DNA from: Bacteroidia bacterium
GTDB taxonomy: Bacteria > Bacteroidota > Bacteroidia > Chitinophagales > Chitinophagaceae
Direction of reading: 5' to 3'
Assembly: GCA_030429205.1 (NCBI GenBank)
Contig: JAUICZ010000003.1
Location: 62,001-126,000, forward strand
Length of the DNA stretch: 64,000 nt
The notes below the pieces were generated by a model. The model was not told the origin of the DNA and ran no database searches. It saw only the letters and a list, made by a program, of their open reading frames with translations. A program made the position numbers and the translations under genes. Shown here piece by piece: positions 15,771 through 24,977 of the stretch. The first letter of the stretch is position 1; each line of letters opens with the position of its first letter.

Positions 15771-17939
15771 ATGAAGAAAATTCAAGTTGCTACATTATTT
15801 AAGACGTTAGCACTCATAGTTTTAGTTGGAAGCCCCGCATTAACATTTGCTAAAAAAGGTATGTGGATGCCGCCACTACTGGAATCGCAGGAAAAAGACA
15901 TGCGTTCTCGTGGTCTGGAAATACCCATAGAACGGCTGTATAATGAAGACGGTACATCCCTAAATAATGCTATAGTTTTATTTGGCAGAGGCTGTACTGG
16001 CGAGATCATATCTTCAAAAGGACTAATATTAACTAACCATCACTGCGGATATGGTACAGTACAAGGGCTTAGCAGCAAAGAAAAAGACTACTTTGCTAAT
16101 GGTTTCTGGGCGATGAACCACCAAGAAGAGCTACCCTGTCTCGGGCTTACTGTAACTTTTATTAGAAAAATGGAAAATGTTACCGACAGAATAATTGTTG
16201 GCTTAGCAGATACATTGAATGATAAATACAGAGATAGTATTATTAATATCAGGATTAAAAATCTTGTAAAAGGGTATGAATACACCACTAAATATGATGC
16301 TGCCATTAAGCCTTATTTCTATGGCAATCAATATTGGGTAATACTCAGCGAAACTTATCGTGACATCAGGCTTGTAGGATTTCCGCCAAACGGTATTGGT
16401 GTTTTTGGTGGAGATACAGACAACTGGATGTGGCCAAGACACACAGGCGACTTCAGTATGTTCAGAATATATGCTGGTGCTGATAACAAACCCGCTGACT
16501 ACAGCAAAGACAACAAGCCATACCAAACAAAGAACTTCTTGACAATCAACACATCAGGATATAAAGAAGGGGATTTTACTATGGTATATGGTTTCCCGGG
16601 GTATACTCAAGAGTACATTTCTTCTTACCAATTAGGACATATTTACAATATTATCGATCCTGTACGTATCGAAGCTCGCACCATACTACTAGATACATGG
16701 GCAAAGAATATGGAACGTTCAAGAGATGTTTACCTGAAATACACATCTAAGCATAAACGTGTAGCCAATGGCTGGAAAAAGTGGCAGGGAGAAGTACGCG
16801 GGCTTAGGCTAAACAATGTCATGGAAAGTAAAGTCAACTACGAGCTCAAATTTCAAGGCTGGGCATCATCCGACGAAACAATGCCATTTGCCGATGATTT
16901 ACTACCCCATATCGGCGCCATATCTTTAGCTGCAGACGACCCGATACGAGCCGACCAGTATATAAGAGAAGCTGTATTAGCAATCGAAATAATCAGACAA
17001 GGCCGCGCATTAAATAGCATGCTGAATGTACTTAATAGCGGGCTTGACGAGAATCAAATAAAAGACAGCCTTGGCAAACTAGCCAACCGCTGGAATGGCT
17101 TTTATAAAAATTATGATGTAGCAACAGACAAAGACGTCTTTCAGGCACTGATGCCTTTATTTTTTGAAAAATGTAACAACTATGTACCAGAACTGTATAA
17201 AGACCAGTTTAACCGTTATGGAAAGGACTATAGCAGGTGGGCTAATTATGTGTTCAGTTCAATCATAACAGACCAATCAAAAATCAAATCTTTAGGCACA
17301 GGCTCGGCAGAAGAAGCCAAAAAGAAAATATTAACAGACCCTGCTTGGCAACTATATGTTGCAGTAAGTAATGTGCACAAAACTCAGGTTCAACCAACGC
17401 TATCTAATTACAAAGATAAAATGAGCTACCTGAACAGGTTGTACATGAAAGCGCAAATGAATTATGACAAAAAGAATACCAACTTCCCTGACGCTAACTT
17501 AACCCTTCGTTTGGCATACGGAAGAGTAAAAGGCATAGACCCTGACGGATCTGCAGGCTACTCTTACCAAACTAACCTGGACGGTGCTGTAAAAAAACAC
17601 AACCCGAGTGTTGAAGAGTTTGACATGCCTGAGAAATTGAGAGAGATACATAATAACAAAGATTACGGGCGATGGGCTGTTGATGGTACTGTACCAATAG
17701 CTTTCATAGCAACAAACCACACCACAGGAGGTAACTCAGGCAGCCCTGTATTAAACAACAAAGGGCAACTAATCGGCTTAAATTTTGATCGTATATGGGA
17801 AGGTACAATGAGCGACCTGTACTTCGACCCCAACCTTTGCAGAAACATCAGTGTAGACATTAGATACCCCTTATTTATTATAGATAAGTTTGCCGGTGCC
17901 GGATGGCTAATTGATGAAATGGAGCTGGCATCCGAGTAA
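15771..17939 (+). CDS. S46 family dipeptidyl-peptidase, DPP11-like
   Basis: Periplasmic serine exopeptidase that removes N-terminal dipeptides. The 722 residues open with a signal peptide (MKKIQVATLFKTLALIVLVG). The catalytic His is in TNHHCGYG (His90/91) and the nucleophile is Ser656 in GGNSGSPV. In the S46 family the residue about 18 after the serine decides P1 specificity: Gly in DPP7, Arg in DPP11. Here it is Arg674 in GLNFDRIWEG, so Asp/Glu preference is predicted. The C-terminus (DIRYPLFIIDKFAGAGWL) is typical. Divergent from the T9SS gene, with a terminator at 17958-17992. Confidence 0.93.
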   Translation: MKKIQVATLFKTLALIVLVGSPALTFAKKGMWMPPLLESQEKDMRSRGLEIPIERLYNEDGTSLNNAIVLFGRGCTGEIISSKGLILTNHHCGYGTVQGLSSKEKDYFANGFWAMNHQEELPCLGLTVTFIRKMENVTDRIIVGLADTLNDKYRDSIINIRIKNLVKGYEYTTKYDAAIKPYFYGNQYWVILSETYRDIRLVGFPPNGIGVFGGDTDNWMWPRHTGDFSMFRIYAGADNKPADYSKDNKPYQTKNFLTINTSGYKEGDFTMVYGFPGYTQEYISSYQLGHIYNIIDPVRIEARTILLDTWAKNMERSRDVYLKYTSKHKRVANGWKKWQGEVRGLRLNNVMESKVNYELKFQGWASSDETMPFADDLLPHIGAISLAADDPIRADQYIREAVLAIEIIRQGRALNSMLNVLNSGLDENQIKDSLGKLANRWNGFYKNYDVATDKDVFQALMPLFFEKCNNYVPELYKDQFNRYGKDYSRWANYVFSSIITDQSKIKSLGTGSAEEAKKKILTDPAWQLYVAVSNVHKTQVQPTLSNYKDKMSYLNRLYMKAQMNYDKKNTNFPDANLTLRLAYGRVKGIDPDGSAGYSYQTNLDGAVKKHNPSVEEFDMPEKLREIHNNKDYGRWAVDGTVPIAFIATNHTTGGNSGSPVLNNKGQLIGLNFDRIWEGTMSDLYFDPNLCRNISVDIRYPLFIIDKFAGAGWLIDEMELASE

Positions 17940-17957
17940 GAATAAACGCATAATTTG

Positions 17958-17992
17958 AAAAGCACTTGTTTCACAACAGGTGCTTTTTTTTC
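17958..17992 (+). terminator. Terminator of the S46 peptidase gene
   Basis: Stem AAAAGCACTTGTT / AACAGGTGCTTTT (one wobble) with a TCAC loop and a run of eight T, 18 bases past the stop. Confidence 0.85.
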
Positions 17993-18040
17993 TGTATATT
18001 TACTCGCCTCATAAAACGTTTACCCCAAAAAATATAACTG

Positions 18041-18574
18041 ATGATCAACAAACTCATTACAATACCAGTTATTGTTGTTTTAGTGATGACACTAAGTGCA
18101 TGTGCACAAACTAAAAAAGGCGCAGGTTCTAAATCCAGAAAAAACATAAAACCGGAATTAATACAGGCAACAAAGCAAACAACTATGCCTGGCAGACCGG
18201 AAACCCCACCTACTACAAATTATAAATTTCTTGTAGCATGGAAAGGCACTGAAACGCCATTGAGTTTCTTCTGGTATCATGAAAATACATGGCAACCATG
18301 TAACATCAGTACTATAAAGAACTATACGGTGCTTAATGTTGACAAAAAAAGCCAGAAACATAAACCCAATTATCAAATAGATGTCAATAGCCCTGATAAA
18401 ATCAGTGCCAATGACACACTACAGCTTTATCCTAATGCAGGTGGTAAACACCCTATACCGGAGGTTTTAAAAGCTCCGGTACAGAACACATTATATTATA
18501 AAACAACAACAGGAAAATGGATGGCAATACCGGTGAGTACTATAACGGATTTACCACCGATTATTATGCCATAA
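18041..18574 (+). CDS. Hypothetical lipoprotein
   Basis: Not recognised. 177 residues with a lipoprotein signal (MINKLITIPVIVVLVMTLSAC, lipidated Cys at 21), a Lys-rich linker, a Pro/Thr stretch, then a domain with FLVAWKGTETPLSFFWYHENTW and CNISTIKNYTVLNVDKKSQK. It stands 12 bases before the large T9SS protein gene at 18587, so the two are probably one transcription unit. That makes a surface or envelope partner role possible; this is inference only. Confidence 0.7.
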   Translation: MINKLITIPVIVVLVMTLSACAQTKKGAGSKSRKNIKPELIQATKQTTMPGRPETPPTTNYKFLVAWKGTETPLSFFWYHENTWQPCNISTIKNYTVLNVDKKSQKHKPNYQIDVNSPDKISANDTLQLYPNAGGKHPIPEVLKAPVQNTLYYKTTTGKWMAIPVSTITDLPPIIMP

Positions 18575-18586
18575 ATAAAAATGTAA

Positions 18587-21175
18587 ATGAAGAAACTTTT
18601 ATTAGTTATAGTTGCAAGTGTTTTTTGTGCTACGTTATACGCGCAACCATGGTTAGATGGTATTGAGAAAAAAAATGGCAGAATAAAACTGCAAGATGTT
18701 GTTGATGCACAAAGCGCCAGAAACAACTATCTAACGCCAGAGACAAACACTACAAAGGAAGAAACAGAATATGAAGGATATGACTACCATTATCAAAGGT
18801 GGCTTTGGTATTGGGAAGGCAGAACCGATGCCGACGGGTACCTAGTTTCACCGGCAAAACAATGGTACGAGCTGAAGAAACTACAACAATCCAGAGCACA
18901 AGCAAAAGGCACCTTATCGAAAGATGTTAACTGGAGCTTTCAGGGACCAACGAATCCTCTCGGAGAAAACAAAGGTATTGGTCGGATAAATGCCGTTGAG
19001 TTCCACCCAACTGATACTAATACACTAATTATAGGTAGTGCAGGTGGCGGCGTATGGCGCACAACAGATAATGGATTGTCTTGGCAAGTATTAAACGACT
19101 TCCTTCCTGTACTTGGCGTTTCTGATGTAGATTACAATCCGCAAAACCCGAATACGATATATGTGTGTACCGGAGATCGCGACGCGAATGACACATACAG
19201 CATGGGCGTGTTTAGAAGTGTTGATGGTGGTACCACATGGGACACTACAGGGTTTCAGTACTCATTTACACAACTTGAAAAAACTAACGGGTTGCTAGTT
19301 AACTGGGTGGATACAAATTCATTAACACTGGCAACTAGTGGTGGTATATACAAATCATACGATGCAGGTAAAACATGGAATATGACGTATGGGGGTAGTT
19401 TCCAACAAATACTTTACCACCCTACAGACACAGCCATTATGTATACCGCAGGTTTAAAAGGTTCTATTCAAGTACACAGATCAATTGATGGTGGTGCTAC
19501 ATGGCAGCAAACAAGTAATTTTTCAGGTGCTATCCGCTGTGTAATTGCTGTAACAAAAGCCGACCCTTCTATTGTAAAGGCTATTACATCAAACCAACAA
19601 TACGGCTTGGAAGGTATATACAGCTCTAACGATACAGGTAAGAGTTTTACCAAAATATTTGATGATGATACTTGTAAAAAGAATATCCTAGCCAGCTCAT
19701 CTAAAGGTAACAGATGTGGAGGCCAAGGCTGGTACGACCTTACGATACAGATAAGTCCATTGAATGCCAACCACCTTGTAGCCGGCGGGGTGAATACATG
19801 GTACTCAACAAATGGAGGAAATAGCTGGAAGGTAGCCAACCAATGGAAAAACACTGTTACAGGTGTTACGCTTGTACATGCAGACAAACACATGCACATG
19901 TTCCACCCGTTAAAACCAGGCACACTTTACGAATGTAATGATGGCGGCATCTTCTTTACCGAAAGTCCAATGAGTTCTAACGGGATTTGGAATGACCTAA
20001 CCGAAGGACTGGGCATAACGCAATTCTATAGAAATGCAGTAGCACCAAGTGCGATGTACGTGCTGGGAGGCTCCCAAGATAATGGTACAAAAATGATTAC
20101 AGGCGGCACCTCTAAACATATGACTGGTGCTGATGGCATGGATTGCCAAATTGACCCAATTGATAGCAATGTTTTGTATACGTCTCAACAATATGGAGAA
20201 CTAAGGCGCTCTACTAACGGTGGAGATAATTTTACAGACATACAAAATAATATTCCTAACAAACCTAAAGGAGCTTGGATTACTCCAATAGTAATATCAC
20301 CTTCTAATAACCAAACAATCTTTACCGGTTACAGGCAGGTATTTCACAGCCCTAACAGAGGAGACAATTGGTACCCTATGTCTGACAGTGTATATGATAA
20401 TATTGACCGTATTGCTGTTACACCACTCAATCATAACTACATGTACTTCTCTGTAAACAATATCATCCAATACACTACCAACTTTGGCAACGATTGGAAG
20501 AACATTATTAATAACAACACAGGTAGTGTTTCTGATATTATGGTTCATCCGGAAAACCCGAACCGCCTTTGGGTAACCTTCAGGTCTTATAACGGAGATA
20601 AGGTTAGCATGTATGATATCGATTCAGGAAGATGGTACAAACACACCAAAAACCTACCGGCAGTACCTGCCAACTGTATAGAGTACGACCATACAAATAA
20701 GACTTATTATATAGGTACAGATTTGGGCGTTTTTTACAGGGAAAAAGAATCTGACGATTGGCTGGAATTTAATAATGGAACATTGCCTAATGTCGAGGTT
20801 ATTGATTTAGGTATCAACTCAACAACCAACCAGATTTGGGCTGCTACATATGGACGAGGCATGTGGAAATCACCAACTCATAAATCTACTGTTGGTGTAG
20901 CTACCCTTATACCGTATAGAAATGACGTCATTACTATTGCACCAAACCCAAACAAAGGGATTTTTAACATTCATACTGATAACGATTTACTAAAAGGCAG
21001 CGTTGTTAATGCACAAATATTAAATATTACAGGCGCTGTCGTTTGGAATAAAAACTTAACCATCAGCAATGCAGGTAATACTAGTATTACTGCTGACTTA
21101 CCTAAAGGAACATACATAGTTCAGCTGATAGACAACGGCACAGTCTTTACAAAAACAAAAATGATTGTTTATTAA
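18587..21175 (+). CDS. T9SS-secreted Asp-box (BNR/sortilin-like) propeller protein, paralogue 1
   Basis: Large extracellular protein of 862 residues. A signal peptide (MKKLLLVIVASVFCATLYAQ) is followed by an N-terminal segment with HYQRWLWYWEGRTDADGYL, then many Asp-box repeats of the S-x-D-x-G-x-x-W type (SVDGGTTWD, SYDAGKTWN, SIDGGATWQ, STNGGNSWK, SPNRGDNWY). These form beta-propeller blades as in sialidase or VPS10 folds. The end is a T9SS type A sorting domain (IAPNPNKGIFNI to the C-terminus). No sialidase catalytic set (RIP motif and paired Arg/Tyr) is evident, so binding is likelier than hydrolysis. Two paralogues lie at 29010-31616 and 31741-34380. Confidence 0.85.
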   Translation: MKKLLLVIVASVFCATLYAQPWLDGIEKKNGRIKLQDVVDAQSARNNYLTPETNTTKEETEYEGYDYHYQRWLWYWEGRTDADGYLVSPAKQWYELKKLQQSRAQAKGTLSKDVNWSFQGPTNPLGENKGIGRINAVEFHPTDTNTLIIGSAGGGVWRTTDNGLSWQVLNDFLPVLGVSDVDYNPQNPNTIYVCTGDRDANDTYSMGVFRSVDGGTTWDTTGFQYSFTQLEKTNGLLVNWVDTNSLTLATSGGIYKSYDAGKTWNMTYGGSFQQILYHPTDTAIMYTAGLKGSIQVHRSIDGGATWQQTSNFSGAIRCVIAVTKADPSIVKAITSNQQYGLEGIYSSNDTGKSFTKIFDDDTCKKNILASSSKGNRCGGQGWYDLTIQISPLNANHLVAGGVNTWYSTNGGNSWKVANQWKNTVTGVTLVHADKHMHMFHPLKPGTLYECNDGGIFFTESPMSSNGIWNDLTEGLGITQFYRNAVAPSAMYVLGGSQDNGTKMITGGTSKHMTGADGMDCQIDPIDSNVLYTSQQYGELRRSTNGGDNFTDIQNNIPNKPKGAWITPIVISPSNNQTIFTGYRQVFHSPNRGDNWYPMSDSVYDNIDRIAVTPLNHNYMYFSVNNIIQYTTNFGNDWKNIINNNTGSVSDIMVHPENPNRLWVTFRSYNGDKVSMYDIDSGRWYKHTKNLPAVPANCIEYDHTNKTYYIGTDLGVFYREKESDDWLEFNNGTLPNVEVIDLGINSTTNQIWAATYGRGMWKSPTHKSTVGVATLIPYRNDVITIAPNPNKGIFNIHTDNDLLKGSVVNAQILNITGAVVWNKNLTISNAGNTSITADLPKGTYIVQLIDNGTVFTKTKMIVY

Positions 21176-21191
21176 GAATATTATAACTAAG

Positions 21192-21221
21192 AAAAAAGCG
21201 GACGATATCGTTCGCTTTTTT
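21192..21221. terminator. Bidirectional terminator between the T9SS gene and recN
   Basis: AAAAAAGCGGACGAT and its near-complement with T7 on the plus strand, filling the gap between two convergent genes. The last base coincides with the recN stop codon. Confidence 0.82.
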
Positions 21222-22882
21222 TATGCTCTTATCAGTGCCTTTGCATTCTGTATTGCTACTTTACTAGGGTCATCACCATCCAACATTTGCGCTATTATTC
21301 TCACCCTTTCATCGCCCTCTATCTCTTTTACCTTTGTATTGATACGCTTATCTTCACCTGCTTCTTTATACACATACAAGTGATAATCCCCGCGAGCAGC
21401 AACCTGTGGCTGATGGGTAATACATATGATCTGATGATGTTGCGACAGGCTGCTCAATAGTAGCCCTACCTGTTTTGCCGCCTCCCCTGATATTCCCATA
21501 TCTACCTCATCAAATATAAGGGTAGGCATATCCATCACTTGTGCCGTGAGAGACTTTATACACAACATAATACGGCTCATCTCTCCACCTGATGCTGCTT
21601 TATGTATGGCCTGAGATTTACCACTCTTGTTTGCATCTAAGTAAAACTGAATTTCGTCAAAACCAAACGCAGAGGGTGTTTCTTTTTTAGCTATACCCAC
21701 AGAGAAAATTGCATTGGGCATCCCTACAAGTGCCAGCAACTTATTCACGTCTTCGGCAAAACTTGTAGCGTACTTAGCTCTGTTCTCCGACAACCGGTTA
21801 CCTATATTTTGAAGCTTATCTAACAGATCTTTTTGCAACACTCCAAGTTCTGCGATATCGGTATCTATATCCAAACCCGACTGCAGCTCCTTTTCTAACT
21901 GTTGAGTAATTTCAATGAGTTCGTTTGTAGAGTTAACATGATGTTTCTTCTGCAGCTTGTAGCCAATATCTACCCGATCGTTTAGCAGTTGTATCTCTTC
22001 TTCATCAACATCAAACCTACTCCCCAACAAATTTATCTCTCCCGCAATATCATCCAGCTCAATTTGTGCGGCATTTAACCTATCTAACACCTCCTTTGCT
22101 TCAGGGAATACCTCTACAATAACTTCCAGTTGTTTACAAAGTCTTTGTAATTCATTTACAATAGGCTGTTCCCCTTCTTGCAGATACTGAACTGTAGCAT
22201 GCACCACTTGTTGCACCTCTTCTGCTTTATTTACAGTTTTTAGCTTCAGCTCAGCATCTTCAATTTCATTTTCTTTAAAGCTTGCCTCTACTAATTCATT
22301 ATACAAATATTGCTTATAGTCAGACTCCCTTTGCCAATCTTCTTTCTTTTTCAAAAGAGCCTCCAGCTCTTTTTGTGTAGACTTGTATTGACTGTACACC
22401 TCTTTAAACTCTTTACGCAATTCTATATTATCGGCAATCGCATCTATAACATCTAATTGAAAATATTCGCTTTCTAATGCCAAATGATCAAACTGCTGAT
22501 GCAGGTCGACCAGCATAGAGGTGAGCTTGTTCAGTACATCAAGCCTTACAGGTGTATCGTTTATAAAAGCCCTGGACTTACCTTTTATATTGATCTCTCT
22601 TCTAACAATGCATTGTTGTTCATCATCAAGATCTTCTACTGCTAATGCATTTAAAAAAGCAGCATTACCTTTTACATCAAAAACCGCCTCTACAATACAT
22701 TTTTCATCTTTATTAATAAGCACAGATGTATCTGCACGCTCTCCTAAAATAAGAGATAGAGCACCCACAATAATACTTTTACCCGCACCAGTCTCACCAG
22801 TCAGAATACTTAACCTTTTGTCAGGTGTCAGCTCCAAACGATCAATGATCGCATAATTATTTATGCTCAGCTTTTGTAACAT
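21221..22882 (-). CDS. recN: DNA repair ATPase RecN
   Basis: SMC-like ATPase in double-strand break repair. The chosen start is the ATG at 22882 (MLQKLSINNYAI), the usual RecN opening; the reading frame extends four codons further to a TTG. The product is 553 residues. Walker A is GETGAGKS near residue 30, a central coiled coil spans about 150-380, the signature is AASGGEMSRIMLCIKS and Walker B is LIFDEVDMGISG, with ITHQPQVAARGD following. In many Bacteroidota recN sits with coaBC and porD, but here those genes are 17 kb away. Confidence 0.96.
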   Translation of the reverse strand: MLQKLSINNYAIIDRLELTPDKRLSILTGETGAGKSIIVGALSLILGERADTSVLINKDEKCIVEAVFDVKGNAAFLNALAVEDLDDEQQCIVRREINIKGKSRAFINDTPVRLDVLNKLTSMLVDLHQQFDHLALESEYFQLDVIDAIADNIELRKEFKEVYSQYKSTQKELEALLKKKEDWQRESDYKQYLYNELVEASFKENEIEDAELKLKTVNKAEEVQQVVHATVQYLQEGEQPIVNELQRLCKQLEVIVEVFPEAKEVLDRLNAAQIELDDIAGEINLLGSRFDVDEEEIQLLNDRVDIGYKLQKKHHVNSTNELIEITQQLEKELQSGLDIDTDIAELGVLQKDLLDKLQNIGNRLSENRAKYATSFAEDVNKLLALVGMPNAIFSVGIAKKETPSAFGFDEIQFYLDANKSGKSQAIHKAASGGEMSRIMLCIKSLTAQVMDMPTLIFDEVDMGISGEAAKQVGLLLSSLSQHHQIICITHQPQVAARGDYHLYVYKEAGEDKRINTKVKEIEGDERVRIIAQMLDGDDPSKVAIQNAKALIRA

Positions 22883-22950
22883 ATAGCGGCACAAAAATAA
22901 GCAAGATAGTTAAGCATACTACCACAAAAATTCTTCATTATTTTTATGCT

Positions 22951-24123
22951 ATGGCCAACATATACTTACGGAAACAAATGGGCAGCAGAATTGTTAAAGG
23001 ACACCCATGGGTTTTCGCAAATGAAATAGGCGATGAGGAAGGAAGTTATACTACCGGAGATATTGTAGCACTATACTCTTACAGTGGTTCATTTATCGGT
23101 AAAGGCTTCATCAACCCCAACTCTCAAATAAGGGTTAGGCTAATTACAAGAGATAAAAACGAAGAAATTAATGATGAATTTTTCATCAAGAAGGTAAATG
23201 ATGCCTGGATATATAGAAAGCGAATCGGGTTTACAGAAAACTGCCGTGTGTTTTTCACCGAATCTGACGGCTTGTCAGGTCTGATCATTGACAAGTTCGG
23301 CGATTATTTCGTGATCCAAACTTTGTCTTACGGCATTGATAAATATAAGGATACAATTATAAGAGCGATACAATCAGTATTTAACCCCAAAGGTATATAT
23401 GAAAGAAATGATGTTCCTGTACGAACATTAGAACGGCTACCGTTGACAAAAGGCTTCATTTCTGAAGAGTTTGATACGAATATCACAATTAACCAATACG
23501 ATTTAACGCTGCAAATAGATATTGCAAATGGCCCCGGAACCGGACATAATCTTGACAGAAGAACCAGCCGATTAGCTATTCAAAAGATTGCTAAAGGCAG
23601 TACCGTATTAGATGTGTTTTGTGGTGACGGAACTTATGGGCTTTTAGCAGCTAAATGCGATGCAACGTCGGTTACAGGTATAGACCTGTCTGAGGCGAGT
23701 ATAAAAAGTGCCGAACAAAACGCATTCAATAATAAAATGGCAGCGGTATGTCAATATCATACAGCTAATGCATTTGACTATTTAAAAAAAATAGCCCAAA
23801 GTGATAAGCAATACGACCTTATTATTCTTGACCCTCCCGCCTTTACACGAGGAAGAGAAAGTGTGAGCAAAGCACTCAACGCCTATAAAGAGATTAACTT
23901 AAGAGCCATATTAGCTTTAGCCCCAAATGGGTTTCTTGTTACCAGCTCGTCTAGTGCGCTCATAACAAACGAGCAGTTTATAAATACAGTTATGGAGGCC
24001 TCTACTGATGCAAAAAAACAGTTGAGGCTCGTTAATTCCAGTATACAATCTGCCGACCACCCTATTCTACCTCAGGTACCAACAACAGGTTATTACAAAT
24101 CCCTTGTATTTCAAGTACAATAA
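22951..24123 (+). CDS. RlmI-type class I rRNA methyltransferase (23S rRNA m5C family)
   Basis: SAM-dependent RNA methyltransferase of the RlmI/YccW family. The 390 residues have an N-terminal PUA domain (MGSRIVKGHPWVFANEI), a central EEHD-like domain and a Rossmann methyltransferase domain with motif I VLDVFCGDGTYGLLAA, motif IV LDPPAF and the conserved ADHPILPQVPTTGYYKS end. In E. coli RlmI the motif VI region reads FSCSG, with a Cys expected for m5C chemistry. Here the same place reads TSSSSALI, with Ser instead of Cys, so activity or position may differ. Monocistronic, convergent with the YRWYNP protein gene through a shared terminator. Confidence 0.88.
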   Translation: MANIYLRKQMGSRIVKGHPWVFANEIGDEEGSYTTGDIVALYSYSGSFIGKGFINPNSQIRVRLITRDKNEEINDEFFIKKVNDAWIYRKRIGFTENCRVFFTESDGLSGLIIDKFGDYFVIQTLSYGIDKYKDTIIRAIQSVFNPKGIYERNDVPVRTLERLPLTKGFISEEFDTNITINQYDLTLQIDIANGPGTGHNLDRRTSRLAIQKIAKGSTVLDVFCGDGTYGLLAAKCDATSVTGIDLSEASIKSAEQNAFNNKMAAVCQYHTANAFDYLKKIAQSDKQYDLIILDPPAFTRGRESVSKALNAYKEINLRAILALAPNGFLVTSSSSALITNEQFINTVMEASTDAKKQLRLVNSSIQSADHPILPQVPTTGYYKSLVFQVQ

Positions 24124-24150
24124 AAAAGCGGGATGCAATGCATCCCGCTT
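24122..24150. terminator. Bidirectional terminator, methyltransferase / YRWYNP gene
   Basis: AAAAAGCGGGATGCA and its complement, a perfect palindromic stem between the convergent stop codons at 24123 and 24172. Confidence 0.8.
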
Positions 24151-24171
24151 GAATATCTTAATTACTAACTA

Positions 24172-24711
24172 TTATAGTTGATTGTATAAAGTAGCATCTA
24201 CACTACGCTTAATACCGAAGTATTGGAAAGTTTTACGACGATAACCTTTTTTAAAGTAGCTATCAGTGTTACCTTCTTCAGAAATAGTTACCCAATCATG
24301 ATTTTTAGGTACATACCAACGGTAAACATCAACCGTATTAGCACCACGGCGAGTTAAACCATAGAATTGTAACACCTTATCAGTGTATCCCATTTTAATC
24401 ATGTTGTCATCAGTAAACTCATCACCAGCTACACTAACATAATCTTTAGTGTGTGGGTTGTACCAACGATATACAGCTACGCGATCCGGACCCGGGTGAC
24501 GGTAAGCTACAAAAAGCTGAGTTTTGTCTTTCCAATTCCAGTTTAATAGTTGCCCTTCTTGGAACTCTCCATCAGCAACTGTAACGTAGTTTTGATCTGC
24601 AGGGTTATACCAACGATATACCTTAACTAATTCATCATCTTGAGCAAAGCTGTTGTTTGCCGTAAAAACTGATACTAAAACAGTTGTAACAAGGATGAAG
24701 GCTCTTTTCAT
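24172..24711 (-). CDS. Secreted protein made of three YRWYNP repeats
   Basis: Function unknown. The start chosen is the ATG at 24711, which opens a signal peptide (MKRAFILVTTVLVSVFTANN, then SFAQ); a longer frame from 24771 lacks signal character. After the signal the whole protein (179 residues in all) is three tandem repeats of about 44 residues: VYRWYNPxxxxYVTV, a Glu-containing segment, a Gly-Tyr pair and QFYG or QYFG. The pattern weakly resembles the DUF5648-type repeats (YRFYN...H) found in secreted bacterial proteins. Likely a small beta-trefoil or propeller-like binding protein in the periplasm or outside. Repeat structure is directly visible; the fold is inferred. Confidence 0.75.
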   Translation of the reverse strand: MKRAFILVTTVLVSVFTANNSFAQDDELVKVYRWYNPADQNYVTVADGEFQEGQLLNWNWKDKTQLFVAYRHPGPDRVAVYRWYNPHTKDYVSVAGDEFTDDNMIKMGYTDKVLQFYGLTRRGANTVDVYRWYVPKNHDWVTISEEGNTDSYFKKGYRRKTFQYFGIKRSVDATLYNQL

Positions 24712-24821
24712 AATTGCGCTTTTTTCTATTATTATAGCCCCAAAATACATAAAAAATTTCTTGCCTTGCAAGCTATTACACTAAATTTTTTTTGTTACAT
24801 GTATTTATCACTTTTTTATGC

Positions 24822-24852
24822 TTGCTCAAATGCCGCATTTGGCGTAGTTTTG
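24822..24852 (+). promoter_or_regulatory. secA promoter
   Basis: TTG (24822-24824), 20 bases, TAGTTTTG (24845-24852). Predicted start near 24858 gives secA an unusually long leader of about 120 bases for this window. Confidence 0.6.
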
Positions 24853-24892
24853 ACGCCCTTCAAGTGCCAGCCTGTCAGTTAAAAATAATTGC

Positions 24893-24931
24893 ATGGGATT
24901 TGATACTAAAGGTACTGGAAATAAGCTGTAA
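24893..24931 (+). other. Mini reading frame in the secA leader
   Basis: ATG followed by 11 sense codons and TAA (MGFDTKGTGNKL), preceded by an A-rich stretch of the kind that favours initiation in Bacteroidota, 46 bases before the secA ATG. It has no hydrophobic segment, so it is not a SecM-like exported arrest peptide. It may be chance. Confidence 0.25.
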
Positions 24932-24977
24932 TTGCTTCATTACCAATAATTCAACATACTAAATAACTAAGAGTAAG

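Noticed and set aside
18587-21175. Annotation of the Asp-box proteins as sialidases or glycosyl hydrolases
   Set aside because: Asp-box repeats give the propeller fold only; the Arg triad and Tyr/Glu pair of sialidases are not evident.
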